This document shows positions 15,521 to 25,803 of a stretch of DNA of 64,000 nucleotides, piece by piece. The position numbers were made by a program, and so were the translations under genes. The DNA comes from Streptomyces sp. 6-11-2 (GTDB taxonomy: Bacteria > Actinomycetota > Actinomycetes > Streptomycetales > Streptomycetaceae). Below the pieces are notes generated by a model that was not told the DNA's origin, did no database searches, and was given only the letters and a program-made list of their open reading frames with translations. Positions within the stretch are counted from its first letter, which is position 1. Every line of letters starts with the position of its first letter. The stretch is from contig NZ_BJOR01000001.1 of NCBI RefSeq assembly GCF_006540305.1, positions 2,852,001-2,916,000 on the forward strand. Direction: 5' to 3'.

Positions 15521-16456
15521 TCAGGAGCCGATGCCGGTGCCGCCCGCGGTGGCGCCCTGGGACTTCATCAGGTCCTTGAAGTCCATGGTGTCGCCGGCCG
15601 GGGGCGCCTGGACGGAGGTCTTCACGCCGTAGTCGCTGTAGTAGGCGGTGTTGGTCATGGTGCCGGTCGCCATGTCCGCCTTCTCGACCTTCTTGACCAG
15701 CAGGTCCCGGTCGTTGACCCAGATGTCGATCGACTCCGTGGTGACGCCCGCCTCGCTGAGCTGCTTCTTCAGCTCGTCCATCTGGCGCTTGGGCAGGTTC
15801 GAGCTCCTGTCGGCGACGTCGGCGAGGTTCACCGTGCCCGCGTAGTGCGTGGTGTGCTCGCCGCGCACCGTCGCCTCGCCGACCTTGCGGACGTCGCCGG
15901 AGGCCAGCAGCAGCTTCACCGACTGGTTCGGCGTGGCGTTCTTCAGCTGCTCCCGCATGTACTCGCCGGAGCCGCCGACGAGGTCCCCGAGGTCCTCGTA
16001 GCGGTACGCGATCCAGTGCTTGCCGCCCGTCTGCCGCGCGTAGGCGTCGCTCATGTGGGCGTAGTAGGCGTCGGGCAGGTACCGCGCCTCCATCGTCGTG
16101 GCCCCGATCCGGCGCATCGTCTCGGCGACCGTGCCGCCGGTGTAGGTGAGCTTGAGCGTGCCGGTCAGGCCGTCACCCCAGTCGAGGGTGCCGTCGCCCT
16201 TCATCGACATCAACGTGCCGATGCTGGTCGTCATCGACACCCTGGCGGAGTCGGCCCCGGCGGTGGAGGTGTCGGCGGAGCGCAGGGCCGCGACGGGGCT
16301 CACGTGCGCGAGCCCCCGGCCGGCCGCGCCGTCACCCTTGCCCGAGCCGCCGGAGGAACCGGAGGAGCCGCCGGAGGAGCCGCAGGCGGCCACCGCCGTC
16401 AGTGAGGTCAGCGCCACGACGGAGAGCGTGATACGGCGCGCGGTCGTGCTCTTCAT
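15521..16456 (-). CDS. Secreted lipoprotein, LolA/LprG-like fold possible
   Basis: A 311-residue protein with a lipoprotein signal: MKSTTARR, a hydrophobic core, then the lipobox VAAC with the lipid-accepting Cys near residue 25, and a Ser/Gly-rich linker. It should be anchored on the outer face of the membrane. The mature part alternates beta-type strands (GTLDWGDGLTGTLKLTYTGG, later MEARYLPDAYYAHMS and LLVKKVEKAD), which resembles the half-barrel of LolA/LprG-type lipoproteins, but no definite family can be named. ATG at 16,454-16,456 is preferred over a GTG three codons upstream because it follows GGTGGGA. It lies between the rplKA and rplJL units and probably has its own promoter. Confidence 0.7.
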   Translation of the reverse strand: MKSTTARRITLSVVALTSLTAVAACGSSGGSSGSSGGSGKGDGAAGRGLAHVSPVAALRSADTSTAGADSARVSMTTSIGTLMSMKGDGTLDWGDGLTGTLKLTYTGGTVAETMRRIGATTMEARYLPDAYYAHMSDAYARQTGGKHWIAYRYEDLGDLVGGSGEYMREQLKNATPNQSVKLLLASGDVRKVGEATVRGEHTTHYAGTVNLADVADRSSNLPKRQMDELKKQLSEAGVTTESIDIWVNDRDLLVKKVEKADMATGTMTNTAYYSDYGVKTSVQAPPAGDTMDFKDLMKSQGATAGGTGIGS

Positions 16457-16580
16457 TCGTCCCACCCCTATGCGGTTGCTGTGATCTTCACGCTAACGCA
16501 GGCCTGTGACAGGCGTACGGGAGTCGCGCAGACGTCGCGCACGGACGTACGGAAGACGTCGTACAGGAGTCCCACAGAAA

Positions 16581-16624
16581 AGGGACGAGCCCCGCACCCG
16601 GAAAAGGTTGCGGGACTCGTCCCT
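16581..16624 (-). terminator. rplK-rplA terminator
   Basis: The arms AGGGACGAGCCCCGCA and TGCGGGACTCGTCCCT (16 nt each, one mismatch, 12-nt loop) start about 50 nt after the rplA stop and end the secE-nusG-rplK-rplA unit before the lipoprotein gene. Confidence 0.8.
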
Positions 16625-16675
16625 CAGCTGTGCGAGCCGTGAGGCTCAGACCGGCCCAGACCGGTGCGGACCGGC

Positions 16676-17401
16676 TCAGACCGCGGCCGGGTCCTCCTCG
16701 ACGAGGAGGTTGCGGGTGCGGTTCGGGTCGACCGGGATGCCGGGGCCCATCGTGGTGGTGATGGCGGCCTTCTTGATGTAGCGACCCTTGGCGGCGGACG
16801 GCTTCAGACGAAGGATCTCGTCCAGCGCCGCGGCGTAGTTCTCCACCAGCTTGCTGTCGTCGAACGACGTCTTGCCGATGATGAAGTGCAGGTTCGAGTG
16901 CTTGTCGACGCGGAACTCGATCTTGCCGCCCTTGATGTCGGTGACGGCCTTGGTCACGTCGGGGGTGACGGTGCCGGTCTTCGGGTTCGGCATCAGACCA
17001 CGCGGGCCGAGGACGCGGCCGAGGCGGCCAACCTTACCCATGAGGTCCGGGGTGGCGACGACGGCGTCGAAGTCCAGACGGCCCTTCGACACCTCGTCGA
17101 TCAGCTCGTCCGCGCCGACGATGTCGGCGCCGGCGGCACGTGCGGCCTCGGCACGGTCACCGGTCGCGAAGACCAGGACCCGGGCGGTCTTACCGGTGCC
17201 GTGCGGAAGGTTCACGGTGCCACGGACCATCTGGTCGGCCTTGCGCGGGTCGACACCCAGGCGGAAGGCGACCTCGACGGTGCCGTCGAACTTGGTCGTG
17301 GAGGTCTCCTTGGCGAGACGGACGGCCTCGAGCGGGGCGTACTGCTTCTCCCGGTCGATCTTGGCGTCCGCAGCGCGGAGAGCCTTGCTGCGCTTGCTCA
17401 C
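16676..17401 (-). CDS. rplA: 50S ribosomal protein L1
   Basis: L1, 241 residues, which forms the mobile stalk of the 50S E site. The GTG start at 17,399-17,401 ([12 protein letters not shown]) gives the exact family length. Signature segments include [30 protein letters not shown] and the C-terminal [10 protein letters not shown]. It is 95 nt downstream of rplK. In many bacteria L1 represses rplKA translation by binding the leader; I could not fold such a site here with confidence. Confidence 0.97.
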   Translation of the reverse strand: MSKRSKALRAADAKIDREKQYAPLEAVRLAKETSTTKFDGTVEVAFRLGVDPRKADQMVRGTVNLPHGTGKTARVLVFATGDRAEAARAAGADIVGADELIDEVSKGRLDFDAVVATPDLMGKVGRLGRVLGPRGLMPNPKTGTVTPDVTKAVTDIKGGKIEFRVDKHSNLHFIIGKTSFDDSKLVENYAAALDEILRLKPSAAKGRYIKKAAITTTMGPGIPVDPNRTRNLLVEEDPAAV

Positions 17402-17496
17402 AACTGCTCCTGTGTGTTCTGAAAGGAGTCGTGGTACGGGCCGAGCGGGCCCTGCCACGTGCGGCCATCGGCCGCATGGTGCTACGAAGGTGGGGT

Positions 17497-17931
17497 TCAG
17501 CCCTCGACCGTGACGCCCATGGAACGCGCGGTGCCGGCGATGATCTTCGCGGCGGCGTCCAGGTCGTTGGCGTTGAGGTCGGGCAGCTTGGTCTGGGCGA
17601 TCTCGCGGACCTGCGCCTGGGTGATCTTGGCGACCTTGGTCTTGTGCGGCTCGCCGGAGCCCTTCTCCACGCCCGCGGCCTTGAGGATCATCTTCGCGGC
17701 CGGCGGGGTCTTGGTGATGAAGGTGAAGGAACGGTCCTCGTAGACCGTGATCTCCACCGGGATGACCCAACCGCGCTGCGACTCGGTCGCGGCGTTGTAG
17801 GCCTTGCAGAACTCCATGATGTTGACGCCGTGCTGACCCAGCGCCGGGCCGACCGGCGGAGCCGGGTTGGCGGCGCCGGCCTGGATCTGGAGCTTGATGA
17901 GCCCCGTGACCTTCTTCTTCTTGGGAGGCAT
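17497..17931 (-). CDS. rplK: 50S ribosomal protein L11
   Basis: L11, 144 residues ([15 protein letters not shown]). It binds the GTPase-associated region of 23S rRNA, is needed for stringent-response activation of RelA, and is part of the thiostrepton site. The proline-rich segment [12 protein letters not shown] that contacts thiostrepton is intact. ATG at 17,929-17,931 follows GGAGAGC. The nusG-rplK gap of about 180 nt holds a strong hairpin at 18,038-18,075. Confidence 0.97.
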   Translation of the reverse strand: MPPKKKKVTGLIKLQIQAGAANPAPPVGPALGQHGVNIMEFCKAYNAATESQRGWVIPVEITVYEDRSFTFITKTPPAAKMILKAAGVEKGSGEPHKTKVAKITQAQVREIAQTKLPDLNANDLDAAAKIIAGTARSMGVTVEG

Positions 17932-18037
17932 TGCTCTCCGGGTCCTTTCGATTCGGGTCCTGCCGGCGCTCGGGTACCACCCGGACGCAGGCATACCGCA
18001 CAACGATAACGGGTATAGCTGCGCGGCTGAAAACCGG

Positions 18038-18075
18038 GCAGGTCAGGCGATCGCTCGAGCGATGGCCTGACCTGC
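18038..18075 (-). terminator. nusG-rplK intergenic hairpin
   Basis: GCAGGTCAGGC and GCCTGACCTGC are perfect 11-nt arms. They enclose a second small palindrome (ATCGCT, CG, AGCGAT), giving a long stem with one G-G mismatch. It starts 36 nt after the nusG stop. With no T tract it may act as a partial terminator or a processing point between secE-nusG and rplKA. Confidence 0.55.
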
Positions 18076-18110
18076 GCGGAAGCGGTACGTCCAGAAAGAA
18101 CCGCGGTGAG

Positions 18111-18929
18111 CTAGTTCTTCTGGATCTGGTCGAAGCTCAGCTCGACCGGGGTCTCGCGGCCGAAGATCTCGACGAGGCCCTTGACCTTCTTGGAGTCCGG
18201 GTTGATCTCGTTGATCGTGGCCTGGAGCGTGGCGAACGGGCCGTCGGTGACGGTGACGGAGTCGCCGACCTCGAAGTCCAGCACCTGGACCTCGACCTTG
18301 CGCTGCGGAGCCGGCTTGCCCTCGGCCTCGGCGGCCTCGCGGGCGGCCTTCTCCTCCGCCTCGGGGGCGAGCATCTTCACGATCTCGTCCAGGGACAGCG
18401 GGTACGGGTCGTAGGCGTTGCCCACGAACCCGGTGACGCCCGGGGTGTTGCGGACGACGCCCCAGGACTCGTTCGTCAGGTCCATGCGGACGAGGACGTA
18501 GCCGGGCAGCTTGTTCTGCCGGACGGTCTTGCGCTCGCCGTTCTTGATCTGGACGATCTCTTCCTCGGGCACCTCGGCCTGGTAGATGAAGTCCTCGACG
18601 TTCAGCGAGACGGCACGCTGCTCCAGGTTCGCCTTCACACGCTTCTCGTAGCCGGCGTAGGTGTGGATGACATACCACTCGCCGGGCAGCGTGCGCAGTT
18701 CCTCACGGAGCTTGGTGACCGGGTCGACCTCGGCCTCCGGCTCCTGCTCCTCGGCCTCACCCCCGGGCGCCTCGTCCACGACGTGGACGGCGGCCTCCTC
18801 GGCCGGCTCGCCCGCGGCGGCCTCGGCAGCCTCGGCCTCGTCGACCTCGTCCGCACCTTCGACGATGTCGAGCTCGTCATCCACGGACTCGGTCGGCTCG
18901 ATGGCGTCGTTCAGGTTCGGGTCAGACAC
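18111..18929 (-). CDS. nusG: Transcription termination/antitermination factor NusG
   Basis: NusG, 272 residues, longer than the E. coli form because of an acidic N-terminal extension of about 75 residues (rich in Glu, Asp, Ala) typical of streptomycetes. The NGN domain starts at about residue 83 ([17 protein letters not shown]) and reaches [11 protein letters not shown] and TPGVTGFVG. An acidic/Ala-rich linker of about 25 residues precedes the C-terminal KOW domain ([15 protein letters not shown], then [11 protein letters not shown]). It binds RNA polymerase and couples it to Rho or to ribosomes. The start is GTG at 18,927-18,929, 81 nt after secE. Confidence 0.96.
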   Translation of the reverse strand: MSDPNLNDAIEPTESVDDELDIVEGADEVDEAEAAEAAAGEPAEEAAVHVVDEAPGGEAEEQEPEAEVDPVTKLREELRTLPGEWYVIHTYAGYEKRVKANLEQRAVSLNVEDFIYQAEVPEEEIVQIKNGERKTVRQNKLPGYVLVRMDLTNESWGVVRNTPGVTGFVGNAYDPYPLSLDEIVKMLAPEAEEKAAREAAEAEGKPAPQRKVEVQVLDFEVGDSVTVTDGPFATLQATINEINPDSKKVKGLVEIFGRETPVELSFDQIQKN

Positions 18930-19010
18930 GGTGGCTGCTTCTTCCTGGATACATAGGGGTGGAACATGCGAAAAGGGGCGCCGGTAACCGCGGCGCCCTT
19001 CGCTCGTGGC

Positions 19011-19295
19011 TCAGCCGAAGACGTACTTGGCCGCGTGGTTGAGCCCATAGTCAATCACGGTCACCAGGCCGATCATGATGACGACGAAGACAATCACCAC
19101 GGTCGTGTACGTCGTCAGCTGATTGCGGGTCGGCCAGACGACCTTGCGGAGTTCCGCGATGATCTGACGGTAGAAGAGAGCAAGGCGCTTGAGCGGGCCC
19201 TTCTTGCCACGCTTGCCACCCTTGCGGGCCTTCTTGGATTCCGTCACCTCGTCCTGGGCATCAGGCGTGTCGAGGGAGCCCACGGCGTCCGTCAT
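19011..19295 (-). CDS. secE: Preprotein translocase subunit SecE
   Basis: SecE, 94 residues, the single-span actinobacterial form. Residues 1-40 are charged and Lys-rich ([14 protein letters not shown]), the amphipathic helix [20 protein letters not shown] carries the conserved W-P-T-R, and one membrane segment follows at about 66-88. It clamps SecY in the protein-export channel. It lies between tRNA-Trp and nusG, its usual place. Confidence 0.96.
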   Translation of the reverse strand: MTDAVGSLDTPDAQDEVTESKKARKGGKRGKKGPLKRLALFYRQIIAELRKVVWPTRNQLTTYTTVVIVFVVIMIGLVTVIDYGLNHAAKYVFG

Positions 19296-19402
19296 TCATC
19301 CTCACCTGATTCCGGGTCGTGGCCGTGCCGCGCCCGGTCGAGCCGCACGGCGGTGCATTGCTGTACGTACATGCGCACACATCCTGGCGAAGGTGTGTGT
19401 AG

Positions 19403-19475
19403 CAGGGCCGGAGGGACTCGAACCCCCAACCGCTGGTTTTGGAGACCAGTGCTCTACCAATTGAGCTACGACCCT
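19403..19475 (-). tRNA. tRNA-Trp (anticodon CCA)
   Basis: A 73-nt cloverleaf: acceptor AGGGTCG with CGGCCCT, D-arm GCTCAATTGGTAGAGC, anticodon arm CTGGTCTCCAAAACCAG with CCA, T-arm GGGGGTTCGAGTCCCTC, discriminator G as expected for Trp. CCA is not encoded. It is the promoter-proximal neighbour of secE. Confidence 0.95.
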
Positions 19476-19736
19476 TTGTGTGTCCCCCAACGTACCGCAT
19501 ACGACCGGATGCTCGGTGTGCACCAGGTGCGACAGCGGCTGCTGAAGGCCAACGAGGTGAGAGTGTACGTGTTCCGGAGCCGGTCGTCGAACAGAAAGTG
19601 CCCAACCGGCTCCGGTCGATGGAAGATCGCCTGGCAGGAGACGGGATCCGGACGGATGTCCAGAGGTTCCACCGGCCTTGTTCACCCTGTGAAACCCGCG
19701 TGCCCCGGGCGTTTCCGGTCTGAAACGATGGACGGC

Positions 19737-20963
<1,227 letters not shown>

Positions 20964-20980
20964 GGTCCGCTTCCGCTTGC

Positions 20981-21022
20981 GGGCGCTCGCAGGCCACTCA
21001 CGTGAGTGGCCTGCGAGCGCCC
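20981..21022. terminator. 42-nt perfect palindrome, bidirectional-type terminator
   Basis: Arms GGGCGCTCGCAGGCCACTCA (20 nt) and its exact complement meet at CG, so the whole 42 nt is self-complementary. It begins 17 nt after the aminotransferase stop and ends 75 nt before the next plus-strand gene. Confidence 0.88.
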
Positions 21023-21097
21023 CTTCGTTTGTGCGAGCAAGACCACGAATGGGGAAACGACTACCGGGGCACGGGGAACGTGCGGCACCATCCAGGA

Positions 21098-22129
21098 ATG
21101 GAGCGTGTACGTGATCTCTCTGAGCTGCCGAAAGCCCATCTGCACCTGCACTTCACCGGGTCGATGCGGCCCACCACCCTGCTGGAACTGGCCGACAAGC
21201 ACGGCGTACGGCTGCCCGACGCGCTGACGGCGGCCCTGGTCAGCGGGGAGCCGCCGCGGCTGCGGGCGACGGACGAGCGGGGCTGGTTCCGCTTCCAGCG
21301 GCTGTACGACGCGGCACGCTCCTGTCTGCGGGAACCGGAGGACATCCGGCGGCTCGTGCTGGAGGCCGCCGAGGAGGATGTCCGGGACGGCTCGGGGTGG
21401 CTGGAGATCCAGGTCGACCCGACCTCGTACGCACCGCGCCTGGGCGGGCTGATTCCGGCGCTGGAGATCATCCTGGACGCGGTGGAGACGGCGTCGCGCG
21501 AGACGGGCCTCGGGATGCGGGTCCTGGTCGCCGCGAACCGTATGAAGCACCCCCTGGACGCCCGTACCCTGGCCCGCCTCGCGGTGCGCTACCGGGACCG
21601 CGGCGTGGTCGGCTTCGGCCTGTCGAACGACGAACGCCGGGGCATGGCACGGGACTTCGACCGGGCCTTCGCGATCGCCCGGGACGGCGGCCTGTTCGCG
21701 GCCCCGCACGGCGGCGAGCTGACCGGCCCCGCCTCGGTCCGCGACTGCCTGGACGACCTCCGGGCCCACCGGGTGGGCCACGGGGTGCGCGCGGCCGAGG
21801 ACCCGCGGCTGCTGAGCCGCCTGGCCGACCGGGGCGTGACCTGCGAGGTGTGCCCGGCCTCGAACGTGGCCCTCGGCGTGTACGACAAGCCCGAGGACGT
21901 CCCCCTGCGCCGGCTGTACGAGGCGGGTGTCCCGATGGCCCTGGGCGCCGACGACCCGCTGCTCTTCGGCTCCCGGCTGGCGGCGCAGTACGAGATCGCC
22001 CGCCGCCACCACTCCTTCACGGACGTCGAACTGGCGGAACTGGCCCGCCAGTCGATCCGCGCGTCGGCGGCCCCCGAGGACGTGCGCGCCAAGCTGCTGT
22101 CCGGGGTCGACGACTGGCTGGCGAACTGA
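21098..22129 (+). CDS. add: Adenosine deaminase-like protein
   Basis: A 343-residue metal-dependent deaminase of the ADA family, predicted to convert adenosine (or a related purine nucleoside) to inosine. Metal and catalytic motifs are seen in order: HLHLHFTGSMRP (the HxH pair), FGLSNDERRG, PHGGE (normally HAGE), RVGHGVRAAED, CPASNVALGVY and ADDPLLFGS. The start ATG at 21,098 (MERVRDLSELPKAH) is preferred over a longer frame that would begin inside the palindromic terminator. The HGGE variant leaves the substrate open. It lies alone between the terminator and a convergent DsbA-like gene. Confidence 0.85.
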   Translation: MERVRDLSELPKAHLHLHFTGSMRPTTLLELADKHGVRLPDALTAALVSGEPPRLRATDERGWFRFQRLYDAARSCLREPEDIRRLVLEAAEEDVRDGSGWLEIQVDPTSYAPRLGGLIPALEIILDAVETASRETGLGMRVLVAANRMKHPLDARTLARLAVRYRDRGVVGFGLSNDERRGMARDFDRAFAIARDGGLFAAPHGGELTGPASVRDCLDDLRAHRVGHGVRAAEDPRLLSRLADRGVTCEVCPASNVALGVYDKPEDVPLRRLYEAGVPMALGADDPLLFGSRLAAQYEIARRHHSFTDVELAELARQSIRASAAPEDVRAKLLSGVDDWLAN

Positions 22130-22154
22130 CGGACGGCCGCGGAGGGTGTGCCGG

Positions 22155-22877
22155 TCAGGACCGGGCCATGGCGCCAATCACCATGGGCAGCGTCTCCTTG
22201 TGGAAGATGCCGTCGGCCAGTGACCCGCCGACGGTCCTGCCGTCCACCTTCATGGTGGGCGTGCCGGTCACGCCCGACGCGTCGAAGGCCTTCTCGGAGG
22301 CGGTCACGAAGTCGCGGTGCTTCATGCCCTTCACCGCCGCGTCGAACTCCGCGCCGCGCAGGCCCGGGACCTCGGAGGCCATGTCCAGCAGGAAGGCGTC
22401 GGTGTAGCCGTCGACCTCCTCCTCGGGCTGGTGCGCGAAGAGCACCTCGTGGTACTCGGCGAACCTGCCCGCGTCCAGGGCGGCCCGCAGGGCGTTGGCG
22501 GCCTTCTTCGAGCCCTCGCCGCCGAGCCCGTCGTCGAGGAACGAGGCCAGCGTGTACTCGGCCCGGACCTCGCCGGACAGGATCAGCTCGCGCAGGCCCT
22601 CGCCGCCGCCCCGGGTCTCGAACTCCGCGCAGACCGGGCAGCGCAGGTCCTCGTACAGGTGGACGACGGTCTGTGCGCGGGGGGATCCCACGCGGACGGT
22701 GGTGCCGTCCGGTGCGAGCGTCTCGTCGATCTCCCCCACGCTCGTGTACGACGCCGCCGCGTCCGGCTCCCCGCCTCCGGTCGGCGCGGCGCCCCTGCCG
22801 CATCCCGTGGCGAGCACGGCCGCAAGGACGGCGGCGGCGACGGCCGTCACGGCACGTCGGCCGCGTCGTTCCCACAT
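22155..22877 (-). CDS. DsbA-like thioredoxin-fold lipoprotein
   Basis: A 240-residue lipoprotein: positively charged start, hydrophobic stretch and lipobox ATGC with Cys26. The mature domain has the redox motif CPVC at 80-83 and the cis-proline loop TGTPTMKVDG at about 210-218, the layout of DsbA/DsbG-like (thioredoxin_4) disulfide proteins with an inserted helical domain between. It probably handles thiol-disulfide exchange outside the membrane. The redox partner is not visible here. It converges with the adenosine-deaminase gene (26 nt gap). Confidence 0.85.
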   Translation of the reverse strand: MWERRGRRAVTAVAAAVLAAVLATGCGRGAAPTGGGEPDAAASYTSVGEIDETLAPDGTTVRVGSPRAQTVVHLYEDLRCPVCAEFETRGGGEGLRELILSGEVRAEYTLASFLDDGLGGEGSKKAANALRAALDAGRFAEYHEVLFAHQPEEEVDGYTDAFLLDMASEVPGLRGAEFDAAVKGMKHRDFVTASEKAFDASGVTGTPTMKVDGRTVGGSLADGIFHKETLPMVIGAMARS

Positions 22878-22963
22878 GGTCTTCCCCTCCCCTTGTGCCC
22901 TGTGAAGGACGAGGACCGACCCTATGTGATCTTCGTACGGCGCCCCAGCCGGTTTCCGGGTGG

Positions 22964-24019
22964 CTACAGGCTCACGCCGACCGTCACCGGCTCGTTGACC
23001 AGGGTGATGCCGAAGGCCTCGCGGACCCCGGCCACCACCTCGCGGGCCAGTGCGAGCAGGTCCTCCGTGGTCGCGGCGCCGCGGTTGGTGAGGGCGAGGG
23101 TGTGCTTGGTGGAGATGCGGGCCGGTCCGGTGCCGTAGCCCTTGGTGAAGCCCGCCTTGTCGATCAGCCAGGCCGCGGAGGTCTTGGTGTGCCCCTGCCC
23201 CGCCGGATAGGCGGGGGGCTCGGCGCCGTCGCCGAGCCGCTTCCGCGCGCGCGTACGGAACACGGCGAAGTCGGCGTCCGTGAGGATCGGGTTGGTGAAG
23301 AAGGAGCCGGCGGACCAGGTGTCGTGGTCCTCGGGGTCCAGCACCATGCCCTTCCCGGCCCGCAGCTTCAGCACGGTCTCACGGGCGGTGGCGAGCGGTA
23401 CCCGGTCGCCCGCCTCCACGCCGAGGACGCGGGCGGTCTCGGCGTACTTGACCGGCGCCGACAGCCCGTCCGCGTCCTCCAGGCCGAAGCGGACGCGCAG
23501 GACGACGTACCGCTCGGGGTCGGCCTTGAAGCGGCTGTGCCGGTAGGAGAACGCGCACTCCTCGTTGGCCAGGGTCACCGTGCGGCCCGCCCGGCGGTCG
23601 TAGGCGACGACCTCGGTGATCGTCGAGGACACCTCCTGGCCGTACGCCCCGACGTTCTGGATCGGGGTGGCGCCCGCGGAGCCGGGGATGCCGGACAGGC
23701 ACTCGATGCCGGCGAGCCCCGCCTCGACGGTGCGCGCGACCGCGTCCGTCCACACCTCTCCGGCGGCCAGCTCCAGCGTCGTACCGCCGAGTTCGAAGCC
23801 GCGGGTGGCGATGCGCAACGCGGTGCCGTCGAAGCCCTTGTCGCCGATGACCAGGTTGGAGCCGCCGCCGATGACCAGCAGCGGTGTGCCGTGGGCATCG
23901 GCGTCGCGGACGGCCTCGATCACCTCGGCGTCGGTGGTCGCGGTGATCAGCCGGGTCGCGGGGCCGCCCAGCCGGAAGGTGGTCAGCGGGGCGAGGGGCG
24001 CGTCGTGGAGTTCCTGCAC
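22964..24019 (-). CDS. murB: UDP-N-acetylmuramate dehydrogenase
   Basis: MurB, 351 residues, an FAD- and NADPH-dependent reductase that turns UDP-GlcNAc-enolpyruvate into UDP-MurNAc for peptidoglycan synthesis. FAD-binding segments GGGSNLVI and SGIPGSAGATPIQNVGAYG are present. The catalytic serine lies in SAGSFFTNP and the C-terminal acid in LVNEPVTV. The substrate-domain loop YRHSRFK marks the type I (E. coli-like) form. Translation starts at GTG (24,017-24,019). A terminator after hadB lies immediately upstream, so murB should have its own promoter in a very short space (about 30 nt before the hairpin end). Confidence 0.95.
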   Translation of the reverse strand: MQELHDAPLAPLTTFRLGGPATRLITATTDAEVIEAVRDADAHGTPLLVIGGGSNLVIGDKGFDGTALRIATRGFELGGTTLELAAGEVWTDAVARTVEAGLAGIECLSGIPGSAGATPIQNVGAYGQEVSSTITEVVAYDRRAGRTVTLANEECAFSYRHSRFKADPERYVVLRVRFGLEDADGLSAPVKYAETARVLGVEAGDRVPLATARETVLKLRAGKGMVLDPEDHDTWSAGSFFTNPILTDADFAVFRTRARKRLGDGAEPPAYPAGQGHTKTSAAWLIDKAGFTKGYGTGPARISTKHTLALTNRGAATTEDLLALAREVVAGVREAFGITLVNEPVTVGVSL

Positions 24020-24046
24020 GCGCCCAAGACTACGAGACCCCGCTGA

Positions 24047-24076
24047 CGGTCCCGCACCTCGGCGAGTGCGGGACCG
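24047..24076 (-). terminator. hadA-hadB terminator
   Basis: CGGTCCCGCAC and GTGCGGGACCG are perfect 11-nt arms with an 8-nt loop, starting 10 nt after the hadB stop and ending just before the murB start. Confidence 0.8.
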
Positions 24077-24085
24077 CGGTGGCCG

Positions 24086-24514
24086 TCAGGCCAGGCGCAC
24101 GACGGCCCGGGACATCCCGAGGACCTTCTGCCCGTTGCTCATGGCGGTCAGGTCGACCCGCACGGTGTTGTCGTCGAGCTTGGCCGCGACCTTGCCGGAG
24201 ACCTCGATCACGGCCCCCTCGTCGTCGTTCGGGACGACGACGGGCTTGGTGAAGCGGACGCCGTACTCGACGACGGCGCCGGGGTCGCCCGTCCAGTCGG
24301 TGACCACGCGGATCGCCTCGGCCATGGTGAACATGCCGTGCGCGATCACGTCCGGGAGCCCGACCTCCTTGGCGAACTTCTCGTTCCAGTGGATGGGGTT
24401 GAAGTCCCCGGAGGCGCCCGCGTACTGGACGAGGGTGGCCCGGGTCACGGAAAAGGTCTGCGCCGTCAGCTCGGTGCCGACCTCGACGTCGTCGTAGGCG
24501 ATCTTCGCCGTCAT
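24086..24514 (-). CDS. MaoC-like dehydratase, HadB type
   Basis: A 142-residue single hot-dog protein with the hydratase-2 motif DFNPIHWNEKFAKEVG, holding the catalytic Asp and His, followed by DVIAHGMFTMAEA. It resembles mycobacterial HadB, the catalytic subunit of the (3R)-hydroxyacyl dehydratase. ATG at 24,512-24,514 is chosen because TGAGGA lies 6 nt upstream; the preceding GTG would overlap the hadA stop. It follows hadA by 8 nt, and the two proteins probably form a heterodimer. Streptomycetes make no mycolic acids, so the substrate is open. Confidence 0.85.
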   Translation of the reverse strand: MTAKIAYDDVEVGTELTAQTFSVTRATLVQYAGASGDFNPIHWNEKFAKEVGLPDVIAHGMFTMAEAIRVVTDWTGDPGAVVEYGVRFTKPVVVPNDDEGAVIEVSGKVAAKLDDNTVRVDLTAMSNGQKVLGMSRAVVRLA

Positions 24515-24522
24515 CGGTTTCC

Positions 24523-24975
24523 TCACGCCTCCTCGGCCGCGCGGGCCACGAGCTTGGTCCAGGCGGTCACGACGTGCTCGCCCGTCTCGTCGTGCACCTC
24601 GCCGCGGATGTCCAGGACGTCGTTGCCGGCCAGGGACTTGATCGACTCGATGGTGGAGGTGACGGTGAGCCGGTCGCCGGCGCGCACGGGCCGGGTGTAG
24701 GCGAACTTCTGGTCGCCGTGCACCACGCGGCTGTAGTCCAGGCCGAGCTGCGGGTCCTGGACGACCTGTCCTGCGGCCTTGAAGGTGATCGCGAAGACGA
24801 AGGTCGGCGGGGCGATCACATCGGGGTGGCCGAGCTCCTTGGCGGCTTCCGGGTCCGTGTACGCCGGGTTGGCGTCGCCCACCGCCTCCGCGAACTCACG
24901 GATCTTCTCCCGGCCCACCTCGTAGGGGTCGGTGGGCGGGTAGGACCGCCCCACGAAGGACTGGTCGAGCGCCAT
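24523..24975 (-). CDS. MaoC-like dehydratase partner, HadA type
   Basis: A 150-residue hot-dog protein (FAS1_DH-region family) resembling mycobacterial HadA, the substrate-binding partner of HadB. It begins MALDQSFVGRSYPPT and contains GDANPAYTDPEAA and PPTFVFAITF, but lacks the full Asp-His hydratase motif seen in its neighbour. The order rpmG-hadA-hadB on the way to tRNA-Trp and secE is the same as in mycobacteria. This supports common ancestry and a shared general acyl-CoA/acyl-ACP dehydratase role rather than a species-specific one. Confidence 0.85.
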   Translation of the reverse strand: MALDQSFVGRSYPPTDPYEVGREKIREFAEAVGDANPAYTDPEAAKELGHPDVIAPPTFVFAITFKAAGQVVQDPQLGLDYSRVVHGDQKFAYTRPVRAGDRLTVTSTIESIKSLAGNDVLDIRGEVHDETGEHVVTAWTKLVARAAEEA

Positions 24976-25080
24976 GGCTCGGCACCTCCTGGTGTCGCTG
25001 GGGTTTACGCAGCCCGGCGGGCGGTCCGGCTTTCACCGGCTCCCGCTGGACTTTCGCTGGGCTTTCGCACATGAAACAAC

Positions 25081-25115
25081 ATGAGGCCGCCCCCGTGGTG
25101 CGGGGGCGGCCTCAT
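25081..25115 (-). terminator. rpmG terminator
   Basis: ATGAGGCCGCCCCCG and CGGGGGCGGCCTCAT are perfect 15-nt arms with a TGGTG loop, 13 nt after the rpmG stop. Confidence 0.85.
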
Positions 25116-25127
25116 GTCTGAATCTGA

Positions 25128-25292
25128 TCAGCGCGTCTCGCGGTGCGCGGTGTGCGCGTTGCAACGCGGGCAGTGCTTCTTCATCTCGAGCCGGTCGGGG
25201 TTGTTCCGCCGGTTCTTCTTGGTGATGTAGTTCCGCTCCTTGCACTCCACGCAGGCCAGCGTGATCTTCGGGCGGACGTCGGTGGCAGCCAC
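25128..25292 (-). CDS. rpmG: 50S ribosomal protein L33
   Basis: L33, 54 residues, too short for a usual gene-finder length cut-off. It starts at GTG ([14 protein letters not shown]) with AAGGAG 7 nt upstream and ends HTAHRETR. Two cysteine pairs (CVEC and CPRC) mark the zinc-binding form, in contrast to the cysteine-free paralog made under zinc limitation. It follows tRNA-Met and precedes hadA, as in mycobacteria. Confidence 0.96.
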   Translation of the reverse strand: MAATDVRPKITLACVECKERNYITKKNRRNNPDRLEMKKHCPRCNAHTAHRETR

Positions 25293-25381
25293 GTGAGTGC
25301 TCCTTGACGAACGGGTAGGCTAGTTCAACGCAAGAAAGAGTAGCCGATCGAAGGACCGACCCCGCAATCGGCTACTGTGAG

Positions 25382-25454
25382 TAGCGGTGACCGGACTTGA
25401 ACCGGTGACACAGCGATTATGAGCCGCTTGCTCTACCGACTGAGCTACACCGCT
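25382..25454 (-). tRNA. tRNA-Met (anticodon CAT)
   Basis: A 73-nt cloverleaf with acceptor AGCGGTG and CACCGCT, anticodon CAT in CGGCTCATAATCGCTG, T-arm CCGGTTCAAGTCCGG and discriminator A. The A1-U72 pair and lack of the initiator GGG/CCC stem pattern suggest elongator Met. It lies 90 nt before rpmG and 46 nt after tRNA-Thr. Confidence 0.93.
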
Positions 25455-25500
25455 GCGATGCGATCGGGCCCCGCCTTGCGACGGGAACCTCTCACACCAG

Positions 25501-25573
25501 AGCCCCAAAACGGAATCGAACCGTTGACCTTCTCCTTACCATGGAGACGCTCTGCCGACTGAGCTATTGGGGC
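25501..25573 (-). tRNA. tRNA-Thr (anticodon GGT)
   Basis: A 73-nt cloverleaf with acceptor GCCCCAA and TTGGGGC, anticodon GGT in the loop of GTCTCCATGGTAAGGAGA, T-arm ACGGTTCGATTCCGT and discriminator T. It probably is co-transcribed with tRNA-Met and rpmG. Confidence 0.94.
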
Positions 25574-25803
25574 GAGCGAGGAAGACATTACACGCTCTGC
25601 GGCCGTTCACCCAAATCCGTTTCCCGGCACCGCCCCAGGTCCCGCGGCCACACCGGTACGACTATTGCGCTCCTCCCTCGCCAGGCCCGGCGGCCGCCCT
25701 AGGCTCGACTCACTCTGCGTGATCTTGCGTGGCCCGCGCGGCCTCGCGGTCCGCGCCCCGAACGTGTCCCGAACCCCCTGTCGCCCTGCGTACCTGGAGT
25801 GCG

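Noticed and set aside
24504..24526. GTG start for hadB four codons upstream of the chosen ATG
   Set aside because: It overlaps the hadA stop and has no ribosome binding site, while the ATG has AGGA at good spacing.
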